A stretch of 64,000 nt of DNA. Origin: Streptomyces sp. NBC_01351 (GTDB taxonomy: Bacteria; Actinomycetota; Actinomycetes; Streptomycetales; Streptomycetaceae). The position numbers were made by a program, and so were the translations under genes. The stretch spans positions 744,001-808,000 of the forward strand of contig NZ_CP108356.1 in assembly GCF_036237315.1 (NCBI RefSeq), written 5' to 3'. Every line of letters starts with the position of its first letter. Position 1 is the stretch's first letter. The notes under the pieces are model-generated. The model did not search any database. It was not told where the DNA came from and saw nothing but the letters and a program-made list of their open reading frames with translations. Of this stretch, positions 52,061-60,796 are shown piece by piece.

Positions 52061-52960
52061 TCAGCCGCCGGAGCCCTCCGGCGTCTCGCGCCCCTCGGGG
52101 CCCGCGTACCCCACGAAGCCCTCGAAGTCCTCGAAGCCCCGCTCGAACGCCCTCTGCGGTCCCGGGTCCAGGTCCAGCACCGCGAAGACCACCCGCTCGA
52201 ACACTCCCGCGAACCGCCCCTCCAGCAGCCCCCTGAAGGCCTTCGCCACCTCCGCCGGGTCGTTCCGGAAGACCCCGCAGCCCCAGGCCCCGAGCACCAG
52301 CCGCTCGTACCCGTGCAGAGCCGCCACCTCCAGGACGAGCTCCGCGCGCCGGGCCAGCGCCTGCGGGATCTCCGCCACCCGGTCCGGCTCCTGGCGGCGG
52401 ATCGTGCCCGCGTTCGGGGCCGGGGAGGTGAGGAAGCCGGCCCGGAACGGGGTGTCCAGGAATGCGCCGCGGTCGTCGCGGAAGACGGGCACGCCGGGTG
52501 AGTGAATCACCCGGTCGGTGTAGAAGGTGCTGCGTTCCGCGCGGTGCACCTCGTAGTACTCCGGGGCCTCCAGGAGGGTCTCGTACAGGGCCGAGGCGCG
52601 GCACAGCGCCTCCTCCTGGGCCTTGGCCCCGCGGACGTAGCCGCCCCCGGGATTGCGGGCCGAGGCGAAGTTCAGGACAGCCACCCGGGACGCCCCCGCC
52701 GCCTGCTCCAGGCCGGGCGGAGCGAGCCTGCGGGCCGCGACCGTGCTGCTCTCCCCCGTGACCTCGACGGCCGTGCGGGCGCCCGCACGGAGGATTTCCC
52801 CGTCTGGAATGACACGGTTTGGTCCATATATTCTGGTTTCTGCCTTGGCTTCCGCCAGGGCGGCGGCAAGGGCCACCTGCCGCCCCGACCGCGTCCGGTA
52901 ACCACCGGCCGCCAAGATCTCCGCGTTCTCCCGCGCGATCTCGCGCAATCTGCTGCTCAC
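52061..52960 (-). CDS. Bacterial-type poly(ADP-ribose) glycohydrolase (TIGR02452 family)
   Basis: 299-residue macrodomain-type hydrolase expected to cleave ribose-ribose bonds of poly(ADP-ribose). The diagnostic loop GGGYVRGAKAQEEALCRAS is present: Gly105-107, Gln115, Glu116 and Glu117 (the catalytic GGG-x7-QEE). Other macrodomain blocks: AVLNFASARNPGGGYV and LVLGAWGCGVFRNDPAEVAK. GTG 52960 has GGAGG about eight bases upstream; a longer frame to 53053 is rejected. The last 250 bases face the convergent PemK-type gene (60 bases apart). No PARP gene is nearby. Confidence 0.92.
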   Translation of the reverse strand: MSSRLREIARENAEILAAGGYRTRSGRQVALAAALAEAKAETRIYGPNRVIPDGEILRAGARTAVEVTGESSTVAARRLAPPGLEQAAGASRVAVLNFASARNPGGGYVRGAKAQEEALCRASALYETLLEAPEYYEVHRAERSTFYTDRVIHSPGVPVFRDDRGAFLDTPFRAGFLTSPAPNAGTIRRQEPDRVAEIPQALARRAELVLEVAALHGYERLVLGAWGCGVFRNDPAEVAKAFRGLLEGRFAGVFERVVFAVLDLDPGPQRAFERGFEDFEGFVGYAGPEGRETPEGSGG

Positions 52961-53046
52961 GCCGCCATCCTCCGCAGCCCGCTGCACCGGCGGCAACGTA
53001 ATTTCCCCGTAAGCATGGGTGCCCAGGGGGCGGGTAGGCACGGGTG

Positions 53047-54393
53047 ATGTCACGGCCGACGACAGGAGACGAGGACCCGGTCATGCCAAATGGTTCACCC
53101 GCTCCCCCCGCGCACTCCCCGATCACCGAGACCCAGGCCGAGGAGCTGATCCACGGCATCTGCTTCAAGACCGGCCCGCCCCGACTGGTCGGCGCCGAGC
53201 TGGAATGGCTGGTCCTGGACGCCGAGCAGCCCGGGCAGCCCCTGCTTCCCGAGCGGCTGCGGGCCGCACACGCCGCCGCCCGCGCCCTCCCCCTCGGCTC
53301 CCGGGTCACGGTCGAACCGGGCGGCCAGCTGGAGCTCAGCTCGCCCCCCGCCGAATCCCTGACCGCATGCGTGGACGGCCTGCAGGCCGACCTGACCGCC
53401 GTACGGGCCGCCCTGCTCGACCGGGGACTGCTGCTCCGAGGCCTCGGCCACGACCCCCGCCGCCCGTACCGCCGGCTGCTGTCGAGCCCGCGCTACGACG
53501 CCATGGAGGCCTACTTCGACCGCACCGGCCCGGCCGGGCGCGCCATGATGTGCGCCTCCGCCTCCGTCCAGGTCTGCGTGGACGCGGGCCACGAGGAGCC
53601 GGGCGTCCTCGGGTACGGACGGCGCTGGCGGCTGGCGCACCTGCTGGGCGCGGTCCTGGTGGCCGCCTTCGCCAACTCCCCCGCGCACGAGGGCCCGTAC
53701 GCCGGCTGGCGCTGTTCCCGCCAGGGCGTCTGGAGCGATCTGGACAGCCGCCGGGCGCTCGCCCCGCCACTGGAGGCGGAGCCGCGGGCCGGGTGGACCC
53801 GGCAGGCGCTGGACACCGAGGTGATGTGCGTACGGTCCTACGACGGCGAGCCGTGGACGGCGCCGCGCGGGACGACCTTCCGCGACTGGCTGCGCGCGGA
53901 CGGCCCCCCGGGGCTGCGCACTCCCACCGCCGAGGACCTCGACTACCACCTGACCACCCTGTTCCCGCCGGTCCGGCCGCGCGGGCACCTGGAGCTGCGG
54001 ATGATCGACGCGCAGCCCGGTGACGACGGCTGGCTCGTCCCGGTGGCCGTCGTACACGCGCTGTTCGACGATCCGGAGGCCGCCGAGACCGCCTACCGGG
54101 TGACGAAGGGGCTGACCGACGCGTACGGGCCCGGGCCCGCGCCCCGCAATCCGCTCTGGCGGTCCGCCGCCCGCGACGCCCTGGCCGATCCGGAGCTGCG
54201 GACGGCCGCCACGGCCTGCTTCCGGGCGGCCATGGACGCCCTGCCCCGGCTCGGCGCGAGCGGGCACGTCCAGGACGCCGTCGGCGCGTTCACCGAACGG
54301 TACGTCCTGGGCGGCCGATGTCCGGCCGACGACCGGGCCCGGCCCCAGCCGCCGTCCCGGCCGCAGCTCATCGGCAAGGAGGCCCAGCAGTGA
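53047..54393 (+). CDS. egtA: Glutamate-cysteine ligase of ergothioneine biosynthesis
   Basis: Makes gamma-glutamylcysteine, the sulfur donor for EgtB. About 448 residues; starts of similar text are ALRTT..GICFKTGPPRLVGAELEWLV (about 37-58), the classical GCS2-like LExEW pattern, then LLSSPRYDAMEAYFD and the substrate-binding ASASVQVCVDAG, with HLELRMIDAQP near 320. Start codon uncertain: ATG 53047 (used) or ATG 53083, the latter with GAGGAC closer. Stop overlaps egtB (GTGA). First gene of egtABCD. Confidence 0.93.
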   Translation: MSRPTTGDEDPVMPNGSPAPPAHSPITETQAEELIHGICFKTGPPRLVGAELEWLVLDAEQPGQPLLPERLRAAHAAARALPLGSRVTVEPGGQLELSSPPAESLTACVDGLQADLTAVRAALLDRGLLLRGLGHDPRRPYRRLLSSPRYDAMEAYFDRTGPAGRAMMCASASVQVCVDAGHEEPGVLGYGRRWRLAHLLGAVLVAAFANSPAHEGPYAGWRCSRQGVWSDLDSRRALAPPLEAEPRAGWTRQALDTEVMCVRSYDGEPWTAPRGTTFRDWLRADGPPGLRTPTAEDLDYHLTTLFPPVRPRGHLELRMIDAQPGDDGWLVPVAVVHALFDDPEAAETAYRVTKGLTDAYGPGPAPRNPLWRSAARDALADPELRTAATACFRAAMDALPRLGASGHVQDAVGAFTERYVLGGRCPADDRARPQPPSRPQLIGKEAQQ

Positions 54394-55697
54394 CGACGGG
54401 ATCCACGGAATCGCTGCGCGAGCGGGCCGCCGCCGCCCTGACCGCCGCGCGGCTGCGTACGGCCGCGCTCACCGACGCGGTGAGTGACGCGGAGCTCACC
54501 GCCCAGCACTCCCCGCTCATGTCCCCGCTCGTCTGGGACCTCGCGCACATCGGGAACATGGAGGAGCTCTGGCTGCTGCGCAACGTGGCCGGGCGCGAGG
54601 CCATGCGCCCCGAGATCGACCCGCTGTACGACGCGTTCGAGCATCCCCGCGCCGAGCGGCCCAAGCTGCCGCTGCTCGGTCCCGCGGAGGCCCGCACGTA
54701 CGCCTCCGAGGTGCGCGGCAGGGTCTTCGACCTGCTGGAGCGCACTCCGCTGGAGGGCACGGCGCTGCTGGACTCCGGTTACGTCTTCGGGATGATCGCC
54801 CAGCACGAACAGCAGCACGACGAGACCATGCTGATCACGCATCAACTCCGGTCGGGCGCACCCGTCCTGGCCGCCCCCGATCCCTCGCCTCCGCGCGGTC
54901 CGGGGCCCGCGACCTCCGAAGTGCTGGTGCCCGGAGGCCCGTTCACGATGGGCACGTCCGTGGAGCCCTGGTCTCTGGACAACGAACGGCCGGCGCACGA
55001 GCGGGACCTGGCACCGTTCTGGATCGACACCGTCCCGGTGACCTGCGCCGAGTTCCAGGAGTTCATCGCGGACGACGGTTACCGCGAACGCCGCTGGTGG
55101 GCCCCGGAGGGCTGGGAGCAGATCCGGACGCACTCCATCGAGGCCCCGCTGTTCTGGCGCAAGGAGGGCGGCCAGTGGCTGCGGCGCCGCTTCGGGGTGA
55201 CCGAGCGGGTGCCGGACGAGGAGCCGGTGCTGCACGTCAGCTGGTACGAGGCGGACGCGTACGCCCGCTGGGCGGACCGGCGGCTGCCCACGGAGGCGGA
55301 GTGGGAGAAGGCCGCCCGCTTCGACCCCGCGACGGGCCGCTCGACCCGCTACCCGTGGGGCGACGCGGACCCGACGCCCGAGCACGCCAATCTGGGGCAG
55401 CGCCACCTGCGCCCGGCCCGCGCGGGCAGCTACCCGGCCGGGGCCTCCGCGCTGGGGGTGCGCCAGCTGATCGGCGACGTGTGGGAGTGGACGGCCTCGG
55501 ACTTCCTGCCGTACCCGGGGTTCCGCGCGTTCCCGTACCGGGAGTACTCAGAGGTGTTCTTCGGCCCGGAGCACAAGGTGCTGCGCGGCGGCTCGTTCGC
55601 CGTGGACCCGGTGGCGTGCCGGGGAACCTTCCGCAACTGGGACCTGCCGGTGCGCCGGCAGATCTTCTCCGGGTTCCGGACCGCGAGGGATGCCTGA
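54390..55697 (+). CDS. egtB: Hercynine oxygenase / sulfoxide synthase EgtB
   Basis: Non-heme iron enzyme that joins gamma-glutamylcysteine to hercynine with O2, forming gamma-glutamyl-hercynylcysteine sulfoxide. 435 residues: N-terminal DinB-like domain with iron ligands His53 (DLAHIGN), His139 and His143 in HEQQHDET (the HxxxHxE pattern, with Glu145), and C-terminal formylglycine-generating-enzyme-like domain (GGPFTMGTSVEPW, .. VWEWTASDF, FSGFRTARDA end). AAGGAGG precedes the GTG, which overlaps the egtA stop; egtC starts in its stop codon (TGATG). Confidence 0.96.
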   Translation: MTTGSTESLRERAAAALTAARLRTAALTDAVSDAELTAQHSPLMSPLVWDLAHIGNMEELWLLRNVAGREAMRPEIDPLYDAFEHPRAERPKLPLLGPAEARTYASEVRGRVFDLLERTPLEGTALLDSGYVFGMIAQHEQQHDETMLITHQLRSGAPVLAAPDPSPPRGPGPATSEVLVPGGPFTMGTSVEPWSLDNERPAHERDLAPFWIDTVPVTCAEFQEFIADDGYRERRWWAPEGWEQIRTHSIEAPLFWRKEGGQWLRRRFGVTERVPDEEPVLHVSWYEADAYARWADRRLPTEAEWEKAARFDPATGRSTRYPWGDADPTPEHANLGQRHLRPARAGSYPAGASALGVRQLIGDVWEWTASDFLPYPGFRAFPYREYSEVFFGPEHKVLRGGSFAVDPVACRGTFRNWDLPVRRQIFSGFRTARDA

Positions 55698-56455
55698 TGT
55701 GCCGTCACCTTGCCTACCTGGGGCCGGAAGTGGCGCTCGGGAGGCTGCTGAACGAGCCGGAGCACTCGCTGGTCAGGCAGTCCTGGGAGCCGCGCCGGCA
55801 GCGGTCCGGCACGGTCAACGCCGACGGCTTCGGCGTCGGCTGGTACGCGGAGGGCGACCCGGTCCCCGCCCGCTACCGCCGCTCCGGGCCCATCTGGAGC
55901 GACCTGGGCTTCGCCGACCTCGCCCGGGTGGTGCGCAGCGGGGCCGCGCTGGCCGCCGTACGGGACGCCACGCAGGCCGGGGCCGACGGAGAGGCCGCGG
56001 CGGCGCCGTTCGCGGACGGGCCCTGGCTGTTCAGCCACAACGGCGCGGTGCGGGACTGGCCCGACTCGGTGGCCCCGCTCGCGGCCGCTCTGCCGCCGCG
56101 GGAGCTGCTCCGGCTGACGGCGCGCACGGATTCTGCGCTGATCTGGGCACTGGTCCTGCAGCGCTTGCGCGCCGGGGACCCGCTCGGTGCGGCGCTCGCC
56201 GAGCCGGTCCGGGAGGTGGCCTCGGCCGCGCCCGGCTCCCGGCTGAACCTGTTGCTCACGGACGGGGTCACGATCGCCGCGACGGCCTGGGGCGATTCGC
56301 TCTGGTACCTGGCCGACGCGCGGGTGGGGCGTGCCGTGGTGGCCTCCGAGCCGTACGACGACGACACCCGGTGGTGCGAAGTGCCCGACCGGACCCTGCT
56401 GACCGCCACTCGTACGCGGGTCGAGTTGACCCCGCTCAAGGAGAACTCCCCGTGA
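55697..56455 (+). CDS. egtC: Gamma-glutamyl-hercynylcysteine sulfoxide hydrolase EgtC
   Basis: Ntn-hydrolase of the class II glutamine amidotransferase type that removes the glutamyl group from the EgtB product. 252 residues. Catalytic N-terminal Cys2 after Met (MCRHLAYLG), with DGFGVGWYAEG (about 46-56) and the substrate-binding FSHNGAVRDW (about 113). Starts within the egtB stop codon (TGATG) and ends overlapping egtD (GTGA). Confidence 0.95.
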   Translation: MCRHLAYLGPEVALGRLLNEPEHSLVRQSWEPRRQRSGTVNADGFGVGWYAEGDPVPARYRRSGPIWSDLGFADLARVVRSGAALAAVRDATQAGADGEAAAAPFADGPWLFSHNGAVRDWPDSVAPLAAALPPRELLRLTARTDSALIWALVLQRLRAGDPLGAALAEPVREVASAAPGSRLNLLLTDGVTIAATAWGDSLWYLADARVGRAVVASEPYDDDTRWCEVPDRTLLTATRTRVELTPLKENSP

Positions 56456-57507
56456 ACGATTTCCAGTTGACCAGGACCCTCGACGAGCACGCCGCTGAGA
56501 CGGCCTTGCGCACGGATGTGCTGCACGGCCTGGCGGGCACGCCCAAGGTGCTGCCGCCCAAGTGGTTCTACGACGCGCGGGGCAGCGAACTCTTCGAGGA
56601 GATCACCCGGTTGCCCGAGTACTACCCGACGCGCGCGGAACGGGAGATCCTGCTGGAGCGGGCGCGGGAGATCGCCACGGAGAGCGGGGCCCGCACCCTG
56701 GTGGAGCTGGGCTCCGGGTCCTCGGAGAAGACCCGGCACCTGATCGAGGCGCTGCCCGCGCTGGACACGTACGTGCCGGTCGACGTGAGCGAGAGCGCCC
56801 TGCGAGGCGCCGCGCAGACCCTGCTGGCGGAGCATCCGGGGCTGCGGGTGCACGCGCTGCTCGCCGATTTCACAAGTGCGCTGCAGCTGCCGGACTCCCC
56901 CGGGCCCCGCCTGGTCGTGTTCCTCGGCGGCACGATCGGGAACCTGCTGCCGCCGGAGCGGGCCGTTTTCCTGGCCTCGGTCCGGGCGATGCTGTCGCCC
57001 GGGGACGCGCTGCTGATCGGCACGGACCTGGTGAAGGAGGAGGCCGTCCTGGTCGCGGCGTACGACGACGCGCAGGGCGTGACGGCCGAGTTCAACAAGA
57101 ACGTGCTCGCCGTCATCGACCGGGAGCTGGGCGCGGACTTCCACACCGCCGACTTCGAGCACGTGGCGGTGTGGAACAGGGAGCAGGAGTGGATCGAGAT
57201 GCGACTGCGGGCCCGGTCGGAGGTGCTGGTGAAGATCCGGGCGCTGGACCTGGTGGTGCCGTTCGCGGCGGGTGAGGAGATCCTGACGGAGGTTTCCGCG
57301 AAGTTCCGTCAGGAGGGCGTGCGGAAGGAACTGGCGGCCGCCGGGCTGGAGTTGACCCAGTGGTGGACGGATGCGGCGGGGCGTTTCGCACTGTCCCTGT
57401 CAGTGGTCGACGGAGGCGTTGCCGTCGCCGACGGCGCTGTCACCGAGGGCACTGCTTCCGCGGGCACCGCTGCCGACAGCACTGATGCCGAGGGCGAGGC
57501 CGCCTGA
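56452..57507 (+). CDS. egtD: L-histidine N-alpha-methyltransferase EgtD
   Basis: Trimethylates the histidine alpha-amino group with SAM to give hercynine. The 351-residue protein has the DUF2260/EgtD pattern: PPKWFYDARGSELFEEITRL, the SAM region VELGSGSSEKTRHLIEALP (about 84-102), FLGGTIGNLLP and the C-terminal substrate face FALSLSVV. A 32-residue Gly/Ala/Thr-rich tail (from about 319) extends past the normal end and is low in complexity. Its 3' 199 bases are antisense to the 3' end of the convergent acyltransferase gene. Last gene of egtABCD; EgtE (beta-lyase) is not linked, as is common. Confidence 0.95.
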   Translation: MNDFQLTRTLDEHAAETALRTDVLHGLAGTPKVLPPKWFYDARGSELFEEITRLPEYYPTRAEREILLERAREIATESGARTLVELGSGSSEKTRHLIEALPALDTYVPVDVSESALRGAAQTLLAEHPGLRVHALLADFTSALQLPDSPGPRLVVFLGGTIGNLLPPERAVFLASVRAMLSPGDALLIGTDLVKEEAVLVAAYDDAQGVTAEFNKNVLAVIDRELGADFHTADFEHVAVWNREQEWIEMRLRARSEVLVKIRALDLVVPFAAGEEILTEVSAKFRQEGVRKELAAAGLELTQWWTDAAGRFALSLSVVDGGVAVADGAVTEGTASAGTAADSTDAEGEAA

Positions 57508-58328
57508 GCCGGGATTCCGGCGAGCAGGGCCGGTGCCGAGCCGGCCATGACGGCGCGCTGAGCCGCCGCCGCGAGGTCCCGTCGGTCCGTGTACCGGCCC
57601 GGCGGGATCCGCGGCAGCAGCCTGACCTCGGCCCGTATCCCGCGGGCGCGGGCGATCCGCCACAGCGAGGCGGTCAGCGGGTCGTCGCCGACGAAGGCGG
57701 GCGCTCCGGCGACCGATCCGTCGCCGTGCAGGTACGACAGGCGCACGGGCTGTACGGGTACCCGCGCGTCCAGGGCCGACTGGAAGGCGGCCCTGCGGAA
57801 GGACCCCTGGGCCCGTCCGCACCACGTGGAGCCCTCGGGGAAGACGGTGACCCGGTCGCCGGCCAGCAGGGCGCGGGTGACGGCCTGGATGGTGCCGGGC
57901 AGGGCCCGGATCCGGTCGCGTTCGATGAACAGGGTCCTGGAGCGCCCGGCGAGACGGCCGAGGACCGGCCAGGAGCGGATCTCGCTCTTGGCCAGCATCC
58001 GGCAGGGCACGGCCGCGGCGACGAGCGGGATGTCCAGCCAGGAGATGTGGTTGGGGACGAAGAGCCGGCCGCCGTCCGGGCCGACGCTCCCGTGCACGGT
58101 GATCCGTATGCCGAAGGCCCGTACCAGCGCGGTCGCCCACGCCCGTACCACCGCGCGCCGGGGGCCGGCCGGCAGCAGCCGGACCGGCGGGGCGCCCGTG
58201 ATCCCGACGAGGATCAGGGCCACGGCGGCGACGAGCCGGAGCACCGCGCGGGGGACGCTCGCGGTGGCACCCTCGTGGCCGGCGCAGGCCTCGGGGGTGC
58301 AGGGCGAGGTGGGCAGCCAGACGCTCAT
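57309..58328 (-). CDS. 1-acyl-sn-glycerol-3-phosphate acyltransferase-like (PlsC/OlsA)
   Basis: 339-residue membrane-associated acyltransferase. Hydrophobic N-terminal helix (VPRAVLRLVAAVALILVGIT), block I NHISWLDI (93-100, the NHx4D motif), block III FPEGSTW (163-169, FPEG), and VPVQPVRLSYLHGDG. It overlaps the OlsB-like gene upstream by four bases (ATGA), which suggests that the two make ornithine lipids: OlsB adds the 3-hydroxyacyl group to ornithine and OlsA the second acyl chain. PlsC proper is equally possible. The last about 66 residues (from 274) are low-complexity and overlap egtD in antisense by 199 bases. Confidence 0.87.
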   Translation of the reverse strand: MSVWLPTSPCTPEACAGHEGATASVPRAVLRLVAAVALILVGITGAPPVRLLPAGPRRAVVRAWATALVRAFGIRITVHGSVGPDGGRLFVPNHISWLDIPLVAAAVPCRMLAKSEIRSWPVLGRLAGRSRTLFIERDRIRALPGTIQAVTRALLAGDRVTVFPEGSTWCGRAQGSFRRAAFQSALDARVPVQPVRLSYLHGDGSVAGAPAFVGDDPLTASLWRIARARGIRAEVRLLPRIPPGRYTDRRDLAAAAQRAVMAGSAPALLAGIPAQAASPSASVLSAAVPAEAVPSVTAPSATATPPSTTDRDSAKRPAASVHHWVNSSPAAASSFRTPS

Positions 58329-59143
58329 GCGCCCGGGACGCTCGGGACGAGCGAGAGGAAGTGCTTGAGGTAGCGCGGGTTGGTACGCCGCAGGGAGAGC
58401 AGCACGTACAGGTCCGTGCAGCCGAACTCGACGTCCAGCGCCGGCTCGCCGCAGACCCACGCGCCGAGACGCAGGTAGCCGCGGAGCAGCGGAGGCAGTT
58501 CCATGCGGGCGGGGAACTCGATGCCCTCGGGGTTCCACGGGGTGTGGGGCGTGACCCGGTACTCCTGGGGGGCCAGGGCGCGGGCCAGGGCGGCTTCGCG
58601 GGTCGCGGCGGCCAGCACCCCGCCGTCGGCGAGCGGTATCGAGCAGCAGCCGGCGAGCCAGTTGTGGCCGGAGCGGTCCATGTAGCGGGCGAGGCCGGCC
58701 CAGATCAGGGCGATGACGGCGCCGTTGCGGTGGTCGGGGTGGACGCAGGAACGGCCGACCTCGACCAGGTCGGGGCGGATCGGGTCGAGGGCGGAGAGGT
58801 CGAATTCTCCTTCGGAGTAGAGCCTGCCGGCGACGGCGGCGCGCTCCGGGGGCAGCAGCCGGTAGGTGCCTACGACCTGCTCGGTCTCCTCCTCGACGAC
58901 GAGGAGGTGGTCGCAGTACGCGTCGAAGGGGTCGACGTCGAGGCCCGGCTCGGGGCTGTGCAGGCGGGCTCCGAGCTCACCGGCGAAGACCTGGTGGCGC
59001 AGCCGCTGGGCGGCGCGCACCTCGTCCTCGTTGCGGGCGAGGCGTACGGCGTAGCGGGGGCCGGGGGCGGCGGGGACGCCCGTGGCGATGGTAGGGAGGG
59101 GGGACGGGGGGAGGGAAGACGGGGACAGGGGTGCGATCGTCAT
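58325..59143 (-). CDS. GNAT-family N-acyltransferase (OlsB-like)
   Basis: 272-residue acyltransferase of the type that N-acylates ornithine in ornithine-lipid synthesis (OlsB/hemolysin-like GNAT). Blocks include VRLARNEDEVRAAQRLRHQV FAGELGA, FDAYCDHLLVVEEET, VVGTYRLLPPERA, LVEVGRSCVHPDHRNGAVIA LIWAG, and ADGGVLAAATREAALARAL. The Cys/Asp/His patch and the RSCVHPDHR segment are typical. ATG at 59143, with GGAGCC upstream. Its stop overlaps the PlsC-like gene start, supporting one transcript and a joint pathway. Confidence 0.85.
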   Translation of the reverse strand: MTIAPLSPSSLPPSPLPTIATGVPAAPGPRYAVRLARNEDEVRAAQRLRHQVFAGELGARLHSPEPGLDVDPFDAYCDHLLVVEEETEQVVGTYRLLPPERAAVAGRLYSEGEFDLSALDPIRPDLVEVGRSCVHPDHRNGAVIALIWAGLARYMDRSGHNWLAGCCSIPLADGGVLAAATREAALARALAPQEYRVTPHTPWNPEGIEFPARMELPPLLRGYLRLGAWVCGEPALDVEFGCTDLYVLLSLRRTNPRYLKHFLSLVPSVPGA

Positions 59144-59366
59144 GGCGGCTCCTGATCCGGGCGCGGAGGGCCAGGCCGGCAGGTGTGTGGCCTGGCTCCT
59201 TTACTTCTTCCGTGACCGGCTGGATTCGACATGACAGCGCAGCGGCAGTTGGATGTGGTCCCGCTGAACTCGGCGGGAGCCGTCCCGCCCGGTGATCGGT
59301 TCGAGGACGCCTTGCGGGCGGCTTGCCGGCCGCTCGGGGGTCGGTCGGCGACCTGCGGGCGGCCGC

Positions 59367-60629
59367 TCAGCGGGTGGAGTTGAGCACCCTGGCGATCTCC
59401 TCGGAGGCCTCGCGGGCCGCCTGCTTGGGGTCCCGGCCGGTGAGCACGGCCGTCATGAAGGGCTTGATCGGGTTCTTGCCCTCGACCTCTGCCCAGCGGG
59501 CGGAGTTCGGCGTGGCCCGGCCCTGTGCGGCCCCGGGGGCCATGGTGGCGGCGCCCTCGTTGCCCTCGACCACGTGGGCGAGGGTGGTCTTGTTCGGTAC
59601 GTAGCTCATCGTGGTGGCGAGCTCGGTCTGCCACCGTTCGCTCACCAGGGCCGTGATCACGTCCACCGCGCCCCTGCGGTTCTTCGTGCGCTCCGGGATG
59701 ATCAGGTCGGAGCCGCCGGTGAACACGGCGCCGACCTTGTCGGAGGTCTTGCCGGGGATCGGGAAGAAGCCGAGCTTGCCCTTGAGCGTGGGGTTGGCGG
59801 CCTCGATCGCGGCAGCCTGGCTGGGCGGGGCGATAATCTGGGCGACCTGGCCGCGGGCGAAGACCTCCGACTGCGGGGGCGTCTCCTCGTCGGCGCCCTT
59901 GGGGCCGTCACCCAGGGCCTGGAGCTGCTTGTAGAACTCCATTCCGGCCAGGGCCTTCTCGTCGTCGAGGGTGCCGACCCACTGTCCGCTGGTCTCGACG
60001 GCGAGTTCGCCGCCCTCGTCCCACACGAATCCGGCGAGGACGTACCAGTTCTGCCCGGCGAGGTAGATGCCCTGCTGATCGCCCTTGTCCAGCTTCTGGG
60101 TGGTCTGGATCCACTCCTGCCGGTTCTTGGGCTCGCTCTTGACGCCGGCGTTCGCGAAGAGGTCCTTGTTGTAGATCACCACGCGGTTGGCGCCGTACCA
60201 GGGGATGCCGTACTGGGCGCCGTCGAGGCTTCCAGGGTCGGAAAGGCCCTTGAGCCAGTCCCTGTTGCCCCAGGTGCGCAGTCCTTCGAGGGTGAGTTCC
60301 TCGATGCCGCCGTGCTCGATGTACTGGGCCACCTGGGTGTTGCCGACCTCGATGACGTCGGCGCTCTCCTTGCTCTTGCCGTCGAGGACGGCGTTGACCT
60401 TGTCGCCGATGCCCGTCCACTCCTGGATCCTCACCTCCAGGTCGACGCCGGGGTGTTCGTTCTCGAACGACGCGGTGAACTTGTCGATGAACTCGTCGGA
60501 GGCGCTGCCCTTCATCAGCCAGAGCGTCACCCTCCGAGGCCCTTCCTCGGAGCCCGCCAACCGGCTGCAGCCCGACAGGGCGGTCGCCGCCGCGAGGACA
60601 GTGCACATGGCGAGGAAGCGTCTCTTCAC
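59367..60629 (-). CDS. Orphan sugar ABC transporter substrate-binding lipoprotein
   Basis: 420-residue extracellular solute-binding protein of the CUT1 class. Signal and lipobox LSGC with Cys21 as lipid anchor, then VTLWLMKGSASDEFIDKFTASFENEHPGV (split across the first strand-helix-strand), VIEVGNTQVAQYIEHGG and GIPWYGANRVVIYNKDLF, a family signature for ligand hinge regions. GTG 60629 is chosen over GTG 60638, as AGAAGG is correctly spaced only for the former. No permease or ATPase genes are adjacent, so partners lie elsewhere. A dre-like operator is at 60671-60686. Confidence 0.92.
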   Translation of the reverse strand: MKRRFLAMCTVLAAATALSGCSRLAGSEEGPRRVTLWLMKGSASDEFIDKFTASFENEHPGVDLEVRIQEWTGIGDKVNAVLDGKSKESADVIEVGNTQVAQYIEHGGIEELTLEGLRTWGNRDWLKGLSDPGSLDGAQYGIPWYGANRVVIYNKDLFANAGVKSEPKNRQEWIQTTQKLDKGDQQGIYLAGQNWYVLAGFVWDEGGELAVETSGQWVGTLDDEKALAGMEFYKQLQALGDGPKGADEETPPQSEVFARGQVAQIIAPPSQAAAIEAANPTLKGKLGFFPIPGKTSDKVGAVFTGGSDLIIPERTKNRRGAVDVITALVSERWQTELATTMSYVPNKTTLAHVVEGNEGAATMAPGAAQGRATPNSARWAEVEGKNPIKPFMTAVLTGRDPKQAAREASEEIARVLNSTR

Positions 60630-60670
60630 GTAGGTCACCTTCTGGGGCTCGGCGTCTCGGATGGCTCGAA

Positions 60671-60686
60671 ATTGGCATAGACCAAT
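60671..60686. promoter_or_regulatory. DasR-like (dre) operator upstream of the orphan SBP
   Basis: ATTGGCATAGACCAAT matches the 16-bp DasR consensus AGTGGTCTAGACCACT at 12 of 16 positions and is itself nearly palindromic. It lies 42-57 bases upstream of the SBP start, the usual location for DasR sites in GlcNAc/chitin genes. Confidence 0.5.
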
Positions 60687-60796
60687 GGGCCGGTCAAGAG
60701 GCTGTCGCGGGTGACTGTTCGCTCAAAGTTCGCGGAGCAGGACTTACTGGGGCACCGTAGAAACAGGCAAAAGCCACCACCTGTCGGGAGACACCC

